Origin: Paracoccus stylophorae
GTDB taxonomy: Bacteria > Pseudomonadota > Alphaproteobacteria > Rhodobacterales > Rhodobacteraceae
Length of the DNA stretch: 64,000 bases
Assembly (NCBI RefSeq): GCF_028553765.1
Contig: NZ_CP067134.1
Span: 219,501 to 283,500 of the forward strand
Reading direction: 5' to 3'
Below, one piece after another: positions 56,515 to 64,000 of the stretch; the stretch's first letter is position 1; each line of letters opens with the position of its first letter. The position numbers were made by a program, and so were the translations under genes. The notes below the pieces were generated by a model, which saw only the letters and a list, made by a program, of their open reading frames with translations, searched no databases and had not been told where the DNA came from.

Positions 56515-57582
56515 ATGGTTGATCGCCGGCCTAGTCCCATAGACCGTCCTTATGTCATGACTTTTCTTTATCCTCTGGTGATCGCAGTTTTCGGTGCGGT
56601 TGGCGCGACTTGGCTCGGCCTGCCGGCGGCGGCGCTGTTAGGTAGTACGCTCAGCGTGTCGATTGCGGCGATCTTGCGCATGCCTGGATCGGTGCCTGGG
56701 CCGCTGCGCCACCTGGCCTTTACAGCCATCGGTGTGACACTCGGAAGCGGTGTGACGCCCACGATAGTTCAGGAGATGGTGCAATGGACCGGGAGTCTTG
56801 CCGCACTGTTTCTGACGGTGATCCTGACCATGGGGGCGTCGAGCCTCATTCTCGTGCGGGCGTTTCGCCAGCGCTGGTCAACCGCTCTCATGTCTACCTC
56901 GCCGGGTGCGCTGACCGTTGCTGTCAACCTTGCCGCCGATACCGATGATGACGTGCGCGCCGTCATCACCCTTCAGAGCGTCCGCCTGCTGGCCGTCACG
57001 CTGATGCTGCCCCCTGTCATCGGTCTGATCGAGCCGGACATGGTCGGTCGCATGGCAGCAACGACCACAGCCGTGGGATATGGTGCGGGCTTTGCGCTGA
57101 TGCTGGGGGCCGCCGTGCTGGGCCTGGCTTTGACGCAGCTTCGCATGCCCGCGGCCTTCTTGATCGCAGGCATGATCCTCAGCGGAGCGGCGCATTATGC
57201 TGGGTGGGTTGAAGGCCGGCTGCCTACTGCCATGAATCTGGTCGGCTTCGCCGTGGCGGGTGCGGTGATCGGGACACGTTTCCGTAGTATCACATTGGCC
57301 GAATTCAGGCGTTCCGGCGCTGCGGCCGCCACCGTCTCGGCCATCGGGATTGGATTTAGCGCTGTGATATCCTGGGGGGTGGCGACAACTCTTGGCATGC
57401 CCTTCGGACAGGTCTGGGTCGCCTTCGCGCCTGGCGGAGTCGAGGCGATGGCCTCGATGGCACTCTCTTTCGGATACGATCCAATCTATGTCGCATCGCA
57501 CCACATCTTCCGTCTGCTCGTCCTGCTTCTCGGCCTGCCTATCGCGATCCGGTTGGTGCTACGGTTGCAGGATCGAGGGTGA
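56515..57582 (+). CDS. AbrB-family membrane protein (putative transporter)
   Basis: A 355-residue protein of about ten helices with an internal repeat typical of the AbrB/ammonia-monooxygenase-regulator family (GATWLGLPAAALLGSTLSVS; GSVPGPLRHLAF; and in the second half LRMPAAFLIAGMILSGAAHY). These proteins often accompany Tct or TRAP genes and may export or import carboxylates. It is 150 bases after tctA, probably in the same transcription unit. The true start could be ATG 56557 (MTFLYPLVIAVFG). Confidence 0.8.
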   Translation: MVDRRPSPIDRPYVMTFLYPLVIAVFGAVGATWLGLPAAALLGSTLSVSIAAILRMPGSVPGPLRHLAFTAIGVTLGSGVTPTIVQEMVQWTGSLAALFLTVILTMGASSLILVRAFRQRWSTALMSTSPGALTVAVNLAADTDDDVRAVITLQSVRLLAVTLMLPPVIGLIEPDMVGRMAATTTAVGYGAGFALMLGAAVLGLALTQLRMPAAFLIAGMILSGAAHYAGWVEGRLPTAMNLVGFAVAGAVIGTRFRSITLAEFRRSGAAAATVSAIGIGFSAVISWGVATTLGMPFGQVWVAFAPGGVEAMASMALSFGYDPIYVASHHIFRLLVLLLGLPIAIRLVLRLQDRG

Positions 57583-57587
57583 AAGTC

Positions 57588-57619
57588 GCCTCGACTTTCT
57601 GCCGGTGTAGGGTCGAGGC
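57588..57619 (+). terminator. Hairpin after the AbrB-type gene
   Basis: GCCTCGAC (57588-57595) pairs with GTCGAGGC (57612-57619), an 8-bp perfect stem with a 16-base loop, followed by a pyrimidine-rich TCTTCCTCTCT. It begins six bases after the stop codon, so it is a plausible end of the carboxylate operon transcript. Confidence 0.5.
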
Positions 57620-57988
57620 TCTTCCTCTCTAGTCCTCAGATCAACCCCCCCGAGTCTGCGAGCGGGCCTTCCGTGAAAACTTGCGCTTGAAGTTGCGCGG
57701 GCGCTTGACCGACGTCCCGGAGGGCTCTTGCCGAAATGTAGTGGCGTGACTGAGCGGGACGGCTTCATTGCGCTCTGGCAGGTCTTCGGCGGCAATGAAG
57801 TGGGGAATTTCGAAAGCTTCGCCGGAAAGCTTGTCCAGATCCTGAATGTTCATCCTGTCAGGGTGGCGGATCCCGAAGGACAGAACAACGACTACCGGTT
57901 CGCGCGTCCCGTCACGTTCACCCGTTCCGGACAAAAGAGGCGCGGCCGCATCCGCCTCTGTCGCCGCGGCTGCTTCGTGCCGGCAGCA

Positions 57989-58016
57989 AGGGCGCGCCTC
58001 CTCCCATGCGCGCCCT
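57989..58016 (-). terminator. Hairpin after the sugar ABC operon
   Basis: AGGGCGCGC (57989-57997) pairs with GCGCGCCCT (58008-58016), a perfect 9-bp stem with a 10-base loop, 14 bases beyond the last stop of the leftward operon. No T run follows. Confidence 0.55.
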
Positions 58017-58030
58017 GCGTTTCTCTCCGA

Positions 58031-58993
58031 TCAGAAAGGGCTGTCGGGGTAATAGAACTGCTCGGCGTTCTCGGGCGTGATCAACTGGCTGCCGATGATA
58101 TAGCGACCTGCCATCGGCGCGTTCGAGACGAAGTGCAGCGCCGTCATCTCGATCGCGGATGAGATCAGGGCCGGCGGGTAGGTGACGTTGACGGGCAATT
58201 GCGGGTCGTTCTCCATGATCCGCTTGACGATGTCCTTCATGCCGGCACCGCCGACCACGACCATCTCGCCCTCGCGGCCGGCCTGCGCGATCGCTTCCAG
58301 AACGCCCACCGCCATATCGTCATCGGCCGCCCATACGGCGTCGATCTGCGGATATTTGGCCAGATAATCCTGCATCACCTTGAAGGCGTCGTCGCGATTC
58401 CAGTTGCCGTGCTGCATGTCGAGGATTTCCTTGTCGGACCCCTCCATCGCCGCCTGGAACGCCTCGACCCGCTCATTGTCGAGCGTCGTCGGGATGCCGC
58501 GCAGCACCACGATCTTGGCGCCGGGTTCCAGGTTGTCGCGGAAATACTCGCCCGCCACACGGCCGAAGGCGGTATTGTCGCCGGCGACGTAAAGATCCTC
58601 GATCCCCTCTTCCGACAGGCCACGGTCGACGACCGTCACGAATTTCCCGGCGGCCTTCACCTGCTTGACCGGATCGGTCAGCGGCTCGGATTCGAAGGGC
58701 AGGACCACGAGGGCGTCGATGTTGCGCGTCGCCAGCATGTCCTCGATATCGGACACCTGCTTTGCGGCCTCGCCCGAGGTCGACAGCACGAATTCGAGGT
58801 TCGGATAGACCTTGCCCAGCCGATCGATGGTGTCGCGCGCGTGCCAGTTCAGCCCGCCCATGAAGCCATGCGTCGCGGTGGGGATGGCGACGCCGATGAT
58901 CTTCCTTTCGGCGTCCTGAGCCGTCGCCACGCTTGCGGCCAGCGACAGCGCCACTGCGGCCAGCGGCAGTTTCATCAGGTTTCGACGTTTCAT
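58031..58993 (-). CDS. Sugar ABC transporter substrate-binding protein (ribose/inositol type)
   Basis: Periplasmic binding protein of the RbsB-like group, 320 residues, with a signal peptide ending at ATAQ. Typical features: IIGVAIPTATHGFMGGLNWH, LVVLPFESEPLTDPV and DAVWAADDDMAVGVLEA. I use ATG 58993, which has GGGAGG just upstream, not the frame start at 59020. It is unusual that it is the last gene of the operon, after permease and ATPase. Confidence 0.88.
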   Translation of the reverse strand: MKRRNLMKLPLAAVALSLAASVATAQDAERKIIGVAIPTATHGFMGGLNWHARDTIDRLGKVYPNLEFVLSTSGEAAKQVSDIEDMLATRNIDALVVLPFESEPLTDPVKQVKAAGKFVTVVDRGLSEEGIEDLYVAGDNTAFGRVAGEYFRDNLEPGAKIVVLRGIPTTLDNERVEAFQAAMEGSDKEILDMQHGNWNRDDAFKVMQDYLAKYPQIDAVWAADDDMAVGVLEAIAQAGREGEMVVVGGAGMKDIVKRIMENDPQLPVNVTYPPALISSAIEMTALHFVSNAPMAGRYIIGSQLITPENAEQFYYPDSPF

Positions 58994-59009
58994 TCCTGTT
59001 CCTCCCTTG

Positions 59010-59981
59010 TCACCGCTCATCGGCGGTGCGTTTCTCTCGCTGCAGAACGACGGCGAGCACGATGATGACGCCCTGGATCGCCCCGTTCAGATAGGGGCTG
59101 ACCAGATCCGCCAGATTCAGGATGTTGTCGATCAGCGACAGGATCAGCACGCCGACGACCGTGCCCCAGACGCGGCCGGTACCGCCCTTCAGGGCGGTTC
59201 CGCCGATGATGACGGCGGCGATGGCCTCAAGCTCCCACAGCACGCCGGTCGAGCCCGAGGCCGATCCCAGACGCGGCACGTAGAGGATGGTCGCCAGCCC
59301 GACCAGCGCGCCCAGAAGCACATAGGTTTGCAGCCGGACCCGCGCCACGTCGACGGCCGAATAGCGCGCCACACGGTCGTTTGATCCCGTCGCTTCGACA
59401 TGGCGGCCAAAGCGGGTGTGGCGCATCGTCCATTCGCCCAGAACGGCGACGATGGCAAAGACGATGATCGGCCAGGTGATCCAGCCGATCCCTCCGAAAT
59501 AGACCGGGCGATACAGGGTCCGCAGCCCGGAATCGAGGCTGAGTGTCCCGCCGTCGGCAAGCCATGTGACCAGGCTGCGAAAGATCCCCATCGTGCCGAG
59601 CGTCACGATGAACGCCTCGATCCGCGCCTTGGTGACCAGTGCACCGTTCACGTAGCCCGCAAGCGCACCCCCCGCCAGCGCCACCCCCATGCCCAGCAGG
59701 ATCGTCCCCCAGTTCGCCCCGGTGATCGGCGCCAGCGCGTTCATCGCCATGATGGTGATGCCCGCAATGAAGGCGGCCATCGACCCCACCGACAGGTCGA
59801 TCCCGCCCTGCGTGATCACGAATGTCATGCCGACCGCGATCAACCCGATGAAGGCCGAGCGGGCCAGAACATTCGACAGGTTCGCCGGCGCAAGAAAGGC
59901 GGGGTTCAGCAGCGCCCCCAGGATGAACAGACCGATCAGTGCGATCAGCGGTCCCAGCAGGTGCAGGTCGATGCGTTTCAT
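59010..59981 (-). CDS. Sugar ABC transporter permease (RbsC family)
   Basis: A 323-residue permease with eight to ten helices and the family loop GGTALKGGTGRVWGTVVG plus GIDLSVGSMAAFIAG. Its start overlaps the stop of the ATPase gene. Confidence 0.9.
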   Translation of the reverse strand: MKRIDLHLLGPLIALIGLFILGALLNPAFLAPANLSNVLARSAFIGLIAVGMTFVITQGGIDLSVGSMAAFIAGITIMAMNALAPITGANWGTILLGMGVALAGGALAGYVNGALVTKARIEAFIVTLGTMGIFRSLVTWLADGGTLSLDSGLRTLYRPVYFGGIGWITWPIIVFAIVAVLGEWTMRHTRFGRHVEATGSNDRVARYSAVDVARVRLQTYVLLGALVGLATILYVPRLGSASGSTGVLWELEAIAAVIIGGTALKGGTGRVWGTVVGVLILSLIDNILNLADLVSPYLNGAIQGVIIVLAVVLQREKRTADER

Positions 59982-61471
59982 GCAGGCTCCATCCGGGCGT
60001 CCAGGCCCATGGCGAGGCGGACAATGGCCTCTTCGGTGATGTCCGCGCCCGAAACCTCGCCCGCGATGCGGCCCTGACGCATGACCAGCATGCGGTCGGC
60101 CAGACCCATCACCTCGGGAAGTTCGGACGAAATCACGATGACCCCGCGCCCCTGACGCGCAAGCTGGCGGACGAATTGATAGATCTGCTGCTTGGTGCCG
60201 ACATCGATGCCACGGGTCGGCTCGTCGATCAGCACGATCCGAGGCTCGGTCAGCATGGTCTTGGCCAGAAGCAGTTTTTGCTGATTGCCGCCCGACAGTG
60301 CGCCGGCAGGCATGTCGGGCGAGGCCGCGCGAATGTCAAACTCGCGCGTCGCGTCCTTCATCGCCTGCGCCTCGCGCGCCCGGTCGATGCGAAAGCCGAA
60401 GCGGTCAAGCGCGGACAGCGTCAGGTTCTGGGTCAGCGGCTTGGTCAGCAGCAGCCCGGCTTCCTTGCGATCCTCGGTCAGATAGGCAATCCCCGCGGCC
60501 GCCGCAGCCCGGGTGCTGCCGATCCGGATCTGCTGCCCGCTGACCGCGATCCGGCCCCTCGCCGGGCGCAGCCCCGCAATCGCCTCGGCCAACTCGGTCC
60601 GCCCCGAACCCACCAGCCCGGCGATGCCCAGCACCTCGCCCCCGGCAAGGCGAAGGCTGGCGTCATGGACGGCACCCGGCACCGTCAGTCCCTGCACGGA
60701 AAGCAGTTCATCGCTGGTGACGGTATCCTTGGGGGGAAAGATATCGGTCAGCTCACGACCGACCATGGCGGTCGCCATGCTGTCCTCGGTCAGCTCTCCC
60801 CGGTCCGCGCGACGAACCACCGCGCCGTCGCGCAGCACCGTGATCCGGTCGGCAAGCCGCACCACCTCGTCCAGCCGGTGCGAACAGAACATCAGCGCGA
60901 CACCGTCGGCGCGCAGACGATCGACCTGCGCGTAAAGCGCCTCGACCTCGCGATGGGTCAGCGCCGCCGAAGGCTCGTCCATGATCAGCACGCGCGCATC
61001 GCGCGACAATGCCTTGGCAATCTCGACCATCTGCCGGTCGGGCACCGACAGGTCGCGTATGCGGGCATCGACGGGAATGGGCGAATCCAGACGCGCCAGC
61101 AGCTCTGCCGCCGCGTCACGCATCGCCTGATGGTCAAGCCGCAGATGCCGGGTCCGCTCGCGGCCCAGGAAAATGTTGCCGGTCACGGTCAGGTCGGGGA
61201 CCAGGTTGAATTCCTGATGGATGACAACCACCCCGGCTGCCTCGGCCTCGGGGCCGTTGCGGAACCGGACCGGGCGTCCGTCCAGCAGGACCTGTCCTGT
61301 CGTCGGCGCCAGATAGCCGCCAAGGATCTTCATGATGGTGGATTTGCCGGCCCCGTTCTCGCCGATCAGGGCATGGACCTCGCCCGCGTTCAGCGCCAGA
61401 TCGACGCCGTGCAGGACCTCGACCGCGCCAAAGCTGCGGGTGACCGACTTAAGGGCGATGACGGGTGTCAC
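59978..61471 (-). CDS. Sugar ABC transporter ATP-binding protein (RbsA family, two cassettes)
   Basis: A 497-residue protein with two nucleotide-binding domains. The first has GENGAGKST and LIMDEPSAALT. The second has a changed Walker A (GLVGSGRTE), as usual in this family, with LSGGNQQK and LIDEPTRGID. GTG 61471 overlaps the dehydrogenase stop (GTGA) and gives the right N-terminus (TPVIALKSVTRSFGAVEVLH); the open frame reaching 61837 is not coding. Confidence 0.9.
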   Translation of the reverse strand: MTPVIALKSVTRSFGAVEVLHGVDLALNAGEVHALIGENGAGKSTIMKILGGYLAPTTGQVLLDGRPVRFRNGPEAEAAGVVVIHQEFNLVPDLTVTGNIFLGRERTRHLRLDHQAMRDAAAELLARLDSPIPVDARIRDLSVPDRQMVEIAKALSRDARVLIMDEPSAALTHREVEALYAQVDRLRADGVALMFCSHRLDEVVRLADRITVLRDGAVVRRADRGELTEDSMATAMVGRELTDIFPPKDTVTSDELLSVQGLTVPGAVHDASLRLAGGEVLGIAGLVGSGRTELAEAIAGLRPARGRIAVSGQQIRIGSTRAAAAAGIAYLTEDRKEAGLLLTKPLTQNLTLSALDRFGFRIDRAREAQAMKDATREFDIRAASPDMPAGALSGGNQQKLLLAKTMLTEPRIVLIDEPTRGIDVGTKQQIYQFVRQLARQGRGVIVISSELPEVMGLADRMLVMRQGRIAGEVSGADITEEAIVRLAMGLDARMEPA

Positions 61472-62568
61472 AGTCGCACCTCGACCCAGGCCCCGTCGCG
61501 CGCGGCAGACGCCTGCGCGGCCGCGATGAAGGCCAGTCCCGACAGCCCGTCCGCCAGCCCGGGCACCCGTTCCAGCCGCGTCCCGTCGCCCCGGATGATT
61601 GCGGCAATATCGGCGTAAAGATTGGCGAACCCCTCCAGATAGCCCTCGGGGTGTCCGGGCGGCGTGCGAAACGACGCCGAGCGGTCCTGCGCGCGGGTCA
61701 GGATGCGCGACGGACCGTCCCGGGGCGCAAGGATCAGCCGCTCTGCGTCCTGCAGGCGCCAGTAGAGCGCTGCTTTGCTGCCGACGACGCGCAGCGACAG
61801 GTCGTTTTCGCATCCGATGGCGACCTGGCTGGCCCACAACCCGCCGCGCGCCCCCGAGCCGTAGCGCAGCGCGATCCGCGCGTCGTCATCGACGGCCCGG
61901 CCCGGCACCATGCTGGACAGTTCGGCCGACAGGGCAATGGGTGTGCGGCCGGTGACAAAGGCAGCAAGCTGCCACGCATGGGTGCCAATATCGCCGATCG
62001 CGCCCGCACCGGCCCGCGCCGGATCGGTGCGCCACTGCGCCTGCTTGGTCTCGACATTGTCGGCAAGCCAGCCCTGCAGATACTCTGCCTGCACCAGTCG
62101 CAGATTGCCAATACCGCCTTCGGCGACAATCGCGCGCGCCTCGCGCACCATCGGCATGGCGCTGTAATTATGGGTCAGGAAAAAGCGGGCGCGGCTGCGT
62201 CTTGCGGCCTCGGCAATCTCGCGGCCCTGTTCCTGCGTCGCCGCCAGCGGCTTGTCGCAGATGACGTGGATGCCGGCATCCAGAAACGCCACGGCGACCG
62301 GCGCATGCATGTGGTTCGGGGTGACGATGGCCACGGCGCGGATGCCGTCGGCGCGGGCCGCCTCGGCCTCGGCCATCTGTCTGAAATCATCATAAGACCG
62401 ATCCAGCCCCAACGCGCGCGCCGACGCCGCAGCCCGTGCCGGGTCTGACGACAGCGCGCCCGCAACAAGCTGAAACTGGCCATCCATGCGGGCAGCGATG
62501 CGATGAACCGCGCCGATGAAGGCACCTTCGCCACCACCGACCATCCCCAGGGGCAGCGGCGCGTTCAT
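61468..62568 (-). CDS. Gfo/Idh/MocA-family NAD(P)-dependent dehydrogenase
   Basis: A 366-residue oxidoreductase with the Rossmann start LGMVGGGEGAFIGAVHRIAA, the conserved CDKPLA motif with catalytic Lys and the GAIGDIGTHAWQLA segment containing the His. It most resembles inositol or sugar 2-dehydrogenases. It lies between the transporter ATPase and an isomerase/epimerase, all linked by overlaps, so it acts on the imported sugar or polyol. Confidence 0.88.
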   Translation of the reverse strand: MNAPLPLGMVGGGEGAFIGAVHRIAARMDGQFQLVAGALSSDPARAAASARALGLDRSYDDFRQMAEAEAARADGIRAVAIVTPNHMHAPVAVAFLDAGIHVICDKPLAATQEQGREIAEAARRSRARFFLTHNYSAMPMVREARAIVAEGGIGNLRLVQAEYLQGWLADNVETKQAQWRTDPARAGAGAIGDIGTHAWQLAAFVTGRTPIALSAELSSMVPGRAVDDDARIALRYGSGARGGLWASQVAIGCENDLSLRVVGSKAALYWRLQDAERLILAPRDGPSRILTRAQDRSASFRTPPGHPEGYLEGFANLYADIAAIIRGDGTRLERVPGLADGLSGLAFIAAAQASAARDGAWVEVRL

Positions 62569-63620
62569 GCCAGCCCCAGGGCGCGGTCTATGGCGTCGGC
62601 GTCCGCCTGCTGCGCCGCGAAATCGTCAAAGGCCATCGGCGTCACGGGAATGATATGCCGCCGCACAAAGGCTGCGCCTTCGCGTGCACCCTGCTGTGGA
62701 TGTTTCAGGGCACATTCCCATTCGACGACAGCCCAGCCGGGAAAATCATGCTGCGCGAGCTTGGCGAAGACCTGCGCGAAATCAACCTGACCGTCGCCCG
62801 GACTGCGAAAGCGACCGGCCCTTTCGACCCATGGCTGGTATCCGCCATAGACCCCCTGCCGCCCGGTGGGCCGGAACTCGGCATCCTTGACGTGAAACAT
62901 GCGGATCCGGTCGTGATAGATGTCGATATTTGCGAGGTAGTCCAGTTGCTGCAGCAGATAATGCGAGGGATCATACAGCATGTTCGCGCGCGGGTGTTTG
63001 TCCACCCGATCAAGAAACATCTCGAAGGTGATCCCGTCATGCAGATCCTCGCCCGGGTGGATCTCGTAGCAGATGTCGACGCCGTTCTCCTCGGCCAGAT
63101 CCAACAGCGGTCGCCAGCGCGTCGCCAGCGTGTCGAAGGCGGTTTCGACCAGGCCCGGTGCCCGCTGCGGCCAAGGGTAAAGGTATGGCCAGGCCAACGC
63201 GCCCGAGAATGTTCCCATCGCGCTCAGCCCCAGAAGGCGGCTTGCGCGAACGGTTTGCGCCACCTGTTCCACCGCCCAGGCCTGACGCTTGGCTGGACGG
63301 CCGCGCAGGGCAGGCGGAGCAAAGGCATCGAAAGCGGTGTCATAGGCCGGGTGAACAGCGACCAACTGTCCCTGCAGATGCGACGACAACTCGGTGACCA
63401 CAACGCCATTCTGCGCCGCGATGCCGAGGAACTCGTCGCGGTAGGTCTGCGAGTCCACGGCCCGGTCCAGATCGAACAGCCGCGTCTCTGCTGACGGGAC
63501 CTGCACGCCTTCGTAGCCCAGCGAGGCCGCCCATGCCGTGATTGTGTCCCAGTCGTTGAAGGGCGCAGCATCCGATACGAACTGCGCCAGAAACAGCGCG
63601 GGCCCCTTGATCGTCCTCAT
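62565..63620 (-). CDS. Sugar phosphate isomerase/epimerase (xylose isomerase-like TIM barrel)
   Basis: A 351-residue AP-endonuclease-2-fold enzyme with metal-binding residues visible in VDICYEIHPGEDLHDG, MLYDPSHYLLQQLDY, RIRMFHVKDAEF and AVVEWECALKHP. I chose ATG 63620 (MRTIKGPALFLAQF) because GAGGAGG precedes it. Members act as inosose isomerases or ketose epimerases. It is the first gene of the leftward operon, facing the LacI operator. Confidence 0.85.
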   Translation of the reverse strand: MRTIKGPALFLAQFVSDAAPFNDWDTITAWAASLGYEGVQVPSAETRLFDLDRAVDSQTYRDEFLGIAAQNGVVVTELSSHLQGQLVAVHPAYDTAFDAFAPPALRGRPAKRQAWAVEQVAQTVRASRLLGLSAMGTFSGALAWPYLYPWPQRAPGLVETAFDTLATRWRPLLDLAEENGVDICYEIHPGEDLHDGITFEMFLDRVDKHPRANMLYDPSHYLLQQLDYLANIDIYHDRIRMFHVKDAEFRPTGRQGVYGGYQPWVERAGRFRSPGDGQVDFAQVFAKLAQHDFPGWAVVEWECALKHPQQGAREGAAFVRRHIIPVTPMAFDDFAAQQADADAIDRALGLA

Positions 63621-63654
63621 CCCCGATCCTCCTCGCCTCCACCACAACCGATCC

Positions 63655-63668
63655 TGCAATCGATTACA
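63655..63668. promoter_or_regulatory. LacI/GalR-family operator
   Basis: TGCAATCGATTACA fits the LacI-family consensus TGNAANCGNTTNCA at every fixed position and is palindromic except for one base pair. It lies 35 bases upstream of the isomerase start and 64 bases upstream of the lacI-type gene, where it can control both. Confidence 0.75.
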
Positions 63669-63679
63669 AGAATTGATTT

Positions 63680-63700
63680 GCAAGCAGCGCAACTGCTTGC
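63680..63700. repeat. Inverted repeat near the lacI start
   Basis: GCAAGCAG (63680-63687) and CTGCTTGC (63693-63700) are perfect 8-bp arms around a five-base loop, 31 bases before the regulator start. It could be a second operator of another kind or a leader hairpin. Confidence 0.45.
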
Positions 63701-63731
63701 GCAGGCCGGGTCGACGGCCTTAGATCGTGCC

Positions 63732-64000
63732 ATGATGGACGATGCGCCCGCTGATACCTCCGGCGATGCCGATCACGTCGCCTCGGGTGCCGGGCCGGCG
63801 CGTCTGACTGACGTGGCGCGTCACGCCGGCGTTTCGGTCGCCACGGTCAGCCGTGCGCTGTCGCGACCCGAGATGGTCACCGCAGCCACACGCGATCTGG
63901 TGCAATCCGCCGTTCGCGCCACCGGCTATCGCGTCAATCAGGCGGCCCGGAACCTGCGCAAGCAGCGCACGGGCGCGGTGGTCGCCCTGGTGCCGAACCT
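63732..64000 (+). CDS. LacI-family transcriptional regulator (5' part, runs off the window)
   Basis: The first 89 codons are present. After a 24-residue tail comes the LacI HTH (LTDVARHAGVSVATVSRALS) and hinge-helix region (YRVNQAARNLRKQRTGAVVA). Start at 63732 or the next codon, 63735. It is divergent from the sugar ABC operon with a matching operator between, so it very likely represses that operon in the absence of the sugar. Confidence 0.9.
   Translation, partial: MMDDAPADTSGDADHVASGAGPARLTDVARHAGVSVATVSRALSRPEMVTAATRDLVQSAVRATGYRVNQAARNLRKQRTGAVVALVPN

Larger units (their letters stand above)
57583..58030. other. Intergenic stretch between two convergent operons
   Basis: Holds two hairpins (57588-57619 and 57989-58016) and no clear gene. 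A 97-codon reverse frame (57641-57934; SFGIRHPDRMNIQDLDKLSG) looks somewhat protein-like but has no start signal and no recognised family. Confidence 0.45.

Noticed and set aside
57641..57934. 97-codon reverse-strand small gene
   Set aside because: No ribosome site, no recognised family, and it lies between two terminator-like hairpins; left as unsupported.

Overview
The window looks like chromosome from a GC-rich alphaproteobacterium, most likely Rhodobacterales or a relative. The evidence is the codon use, gene families and operon style (many ATGA/TGATG overlaps); I could not run a taxonomic search. No rRNA, tRNA or CRISPR array was seen.

Region A (about 350-23550) is an electron-transport island. 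A three-subunit membrane dehydrogenase of the gluconate 2-dehydrogenase type (its small Tat subunit is frameshifted) is followed by a complete alternative complex III operon (actABCDEF plus a small membrane protein), a SCO copper chaperone and a caa3 oxidase (coxB with fused cytochrome c, A2-type coxA, coxC, coxD). Facing it is a complex I-like operon encoding only membrane-arm subunits (nuoA-H-J-K-L-M-N) and one 290-residue protein that reads as a fused, cysteine-free remnant of NuoB and NuoD. The NADH module and all Fe-S subunits are absent.

Region B (about 23600-28400) is a mobile-element graveyard: relics of IS3, IS110, IS256, a relaxase and a MobC-like gene around one intact MDR oxidoreductase. 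An IS3 element with a broken orfB abuts a decayed IS110 element.

Region C (28674-37477) is a decayed catabolic operon with the logic of arylmalonate/mandelate degradation: TctA fragment, arylmalonate decarboxylase, aldehyde dehydrogenase, ThDP-dependent decarboxylase-like enzyme, a truncated FMN 2-hydroxyacid dehydrogenase and a MarR regulator. The ThDP gene is split by a 3.2-kb foreign slice flanked by a 7-bp repeat. The slice carries a MuF-EndoU polymorphic toxin from a phage, itself split by a fresh IS3 element with a 3-bp target duplication, its immunity gene, and the 3' end of a GmrSD type IV restriction gene.

Region D (about 37480-50620) is a defence/mobile island: a serine recombinase relic, a two-gene system matching Druantia type III (druH-druE), a divergent XRE regulator with a symmetrical operator between them, an ImmA/IrrE peptidase gene with an in-frame stop, a chimeric AAA-type gene, a DUF669 gene, and IS66 and GntR relics at the right edge.

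Region E (50620-57582) is a carboxylate uptake and catabolism operon: PrpF-like isomerase, isocitrate-lyase/PEP-mutase-type lyase, TctC-TctB-TctA transporter and an AbrB-type membrane protein. Region F (58031-64000) is a sugar or polyol operon: substrate-binding protein, permease, ATPase, Gfo/Idh/MocA dehydrogenase and sugar-phosphate isomerase/epimerase. It is divergent from a LacI regulator, with a consensus LacI-family operator between them.
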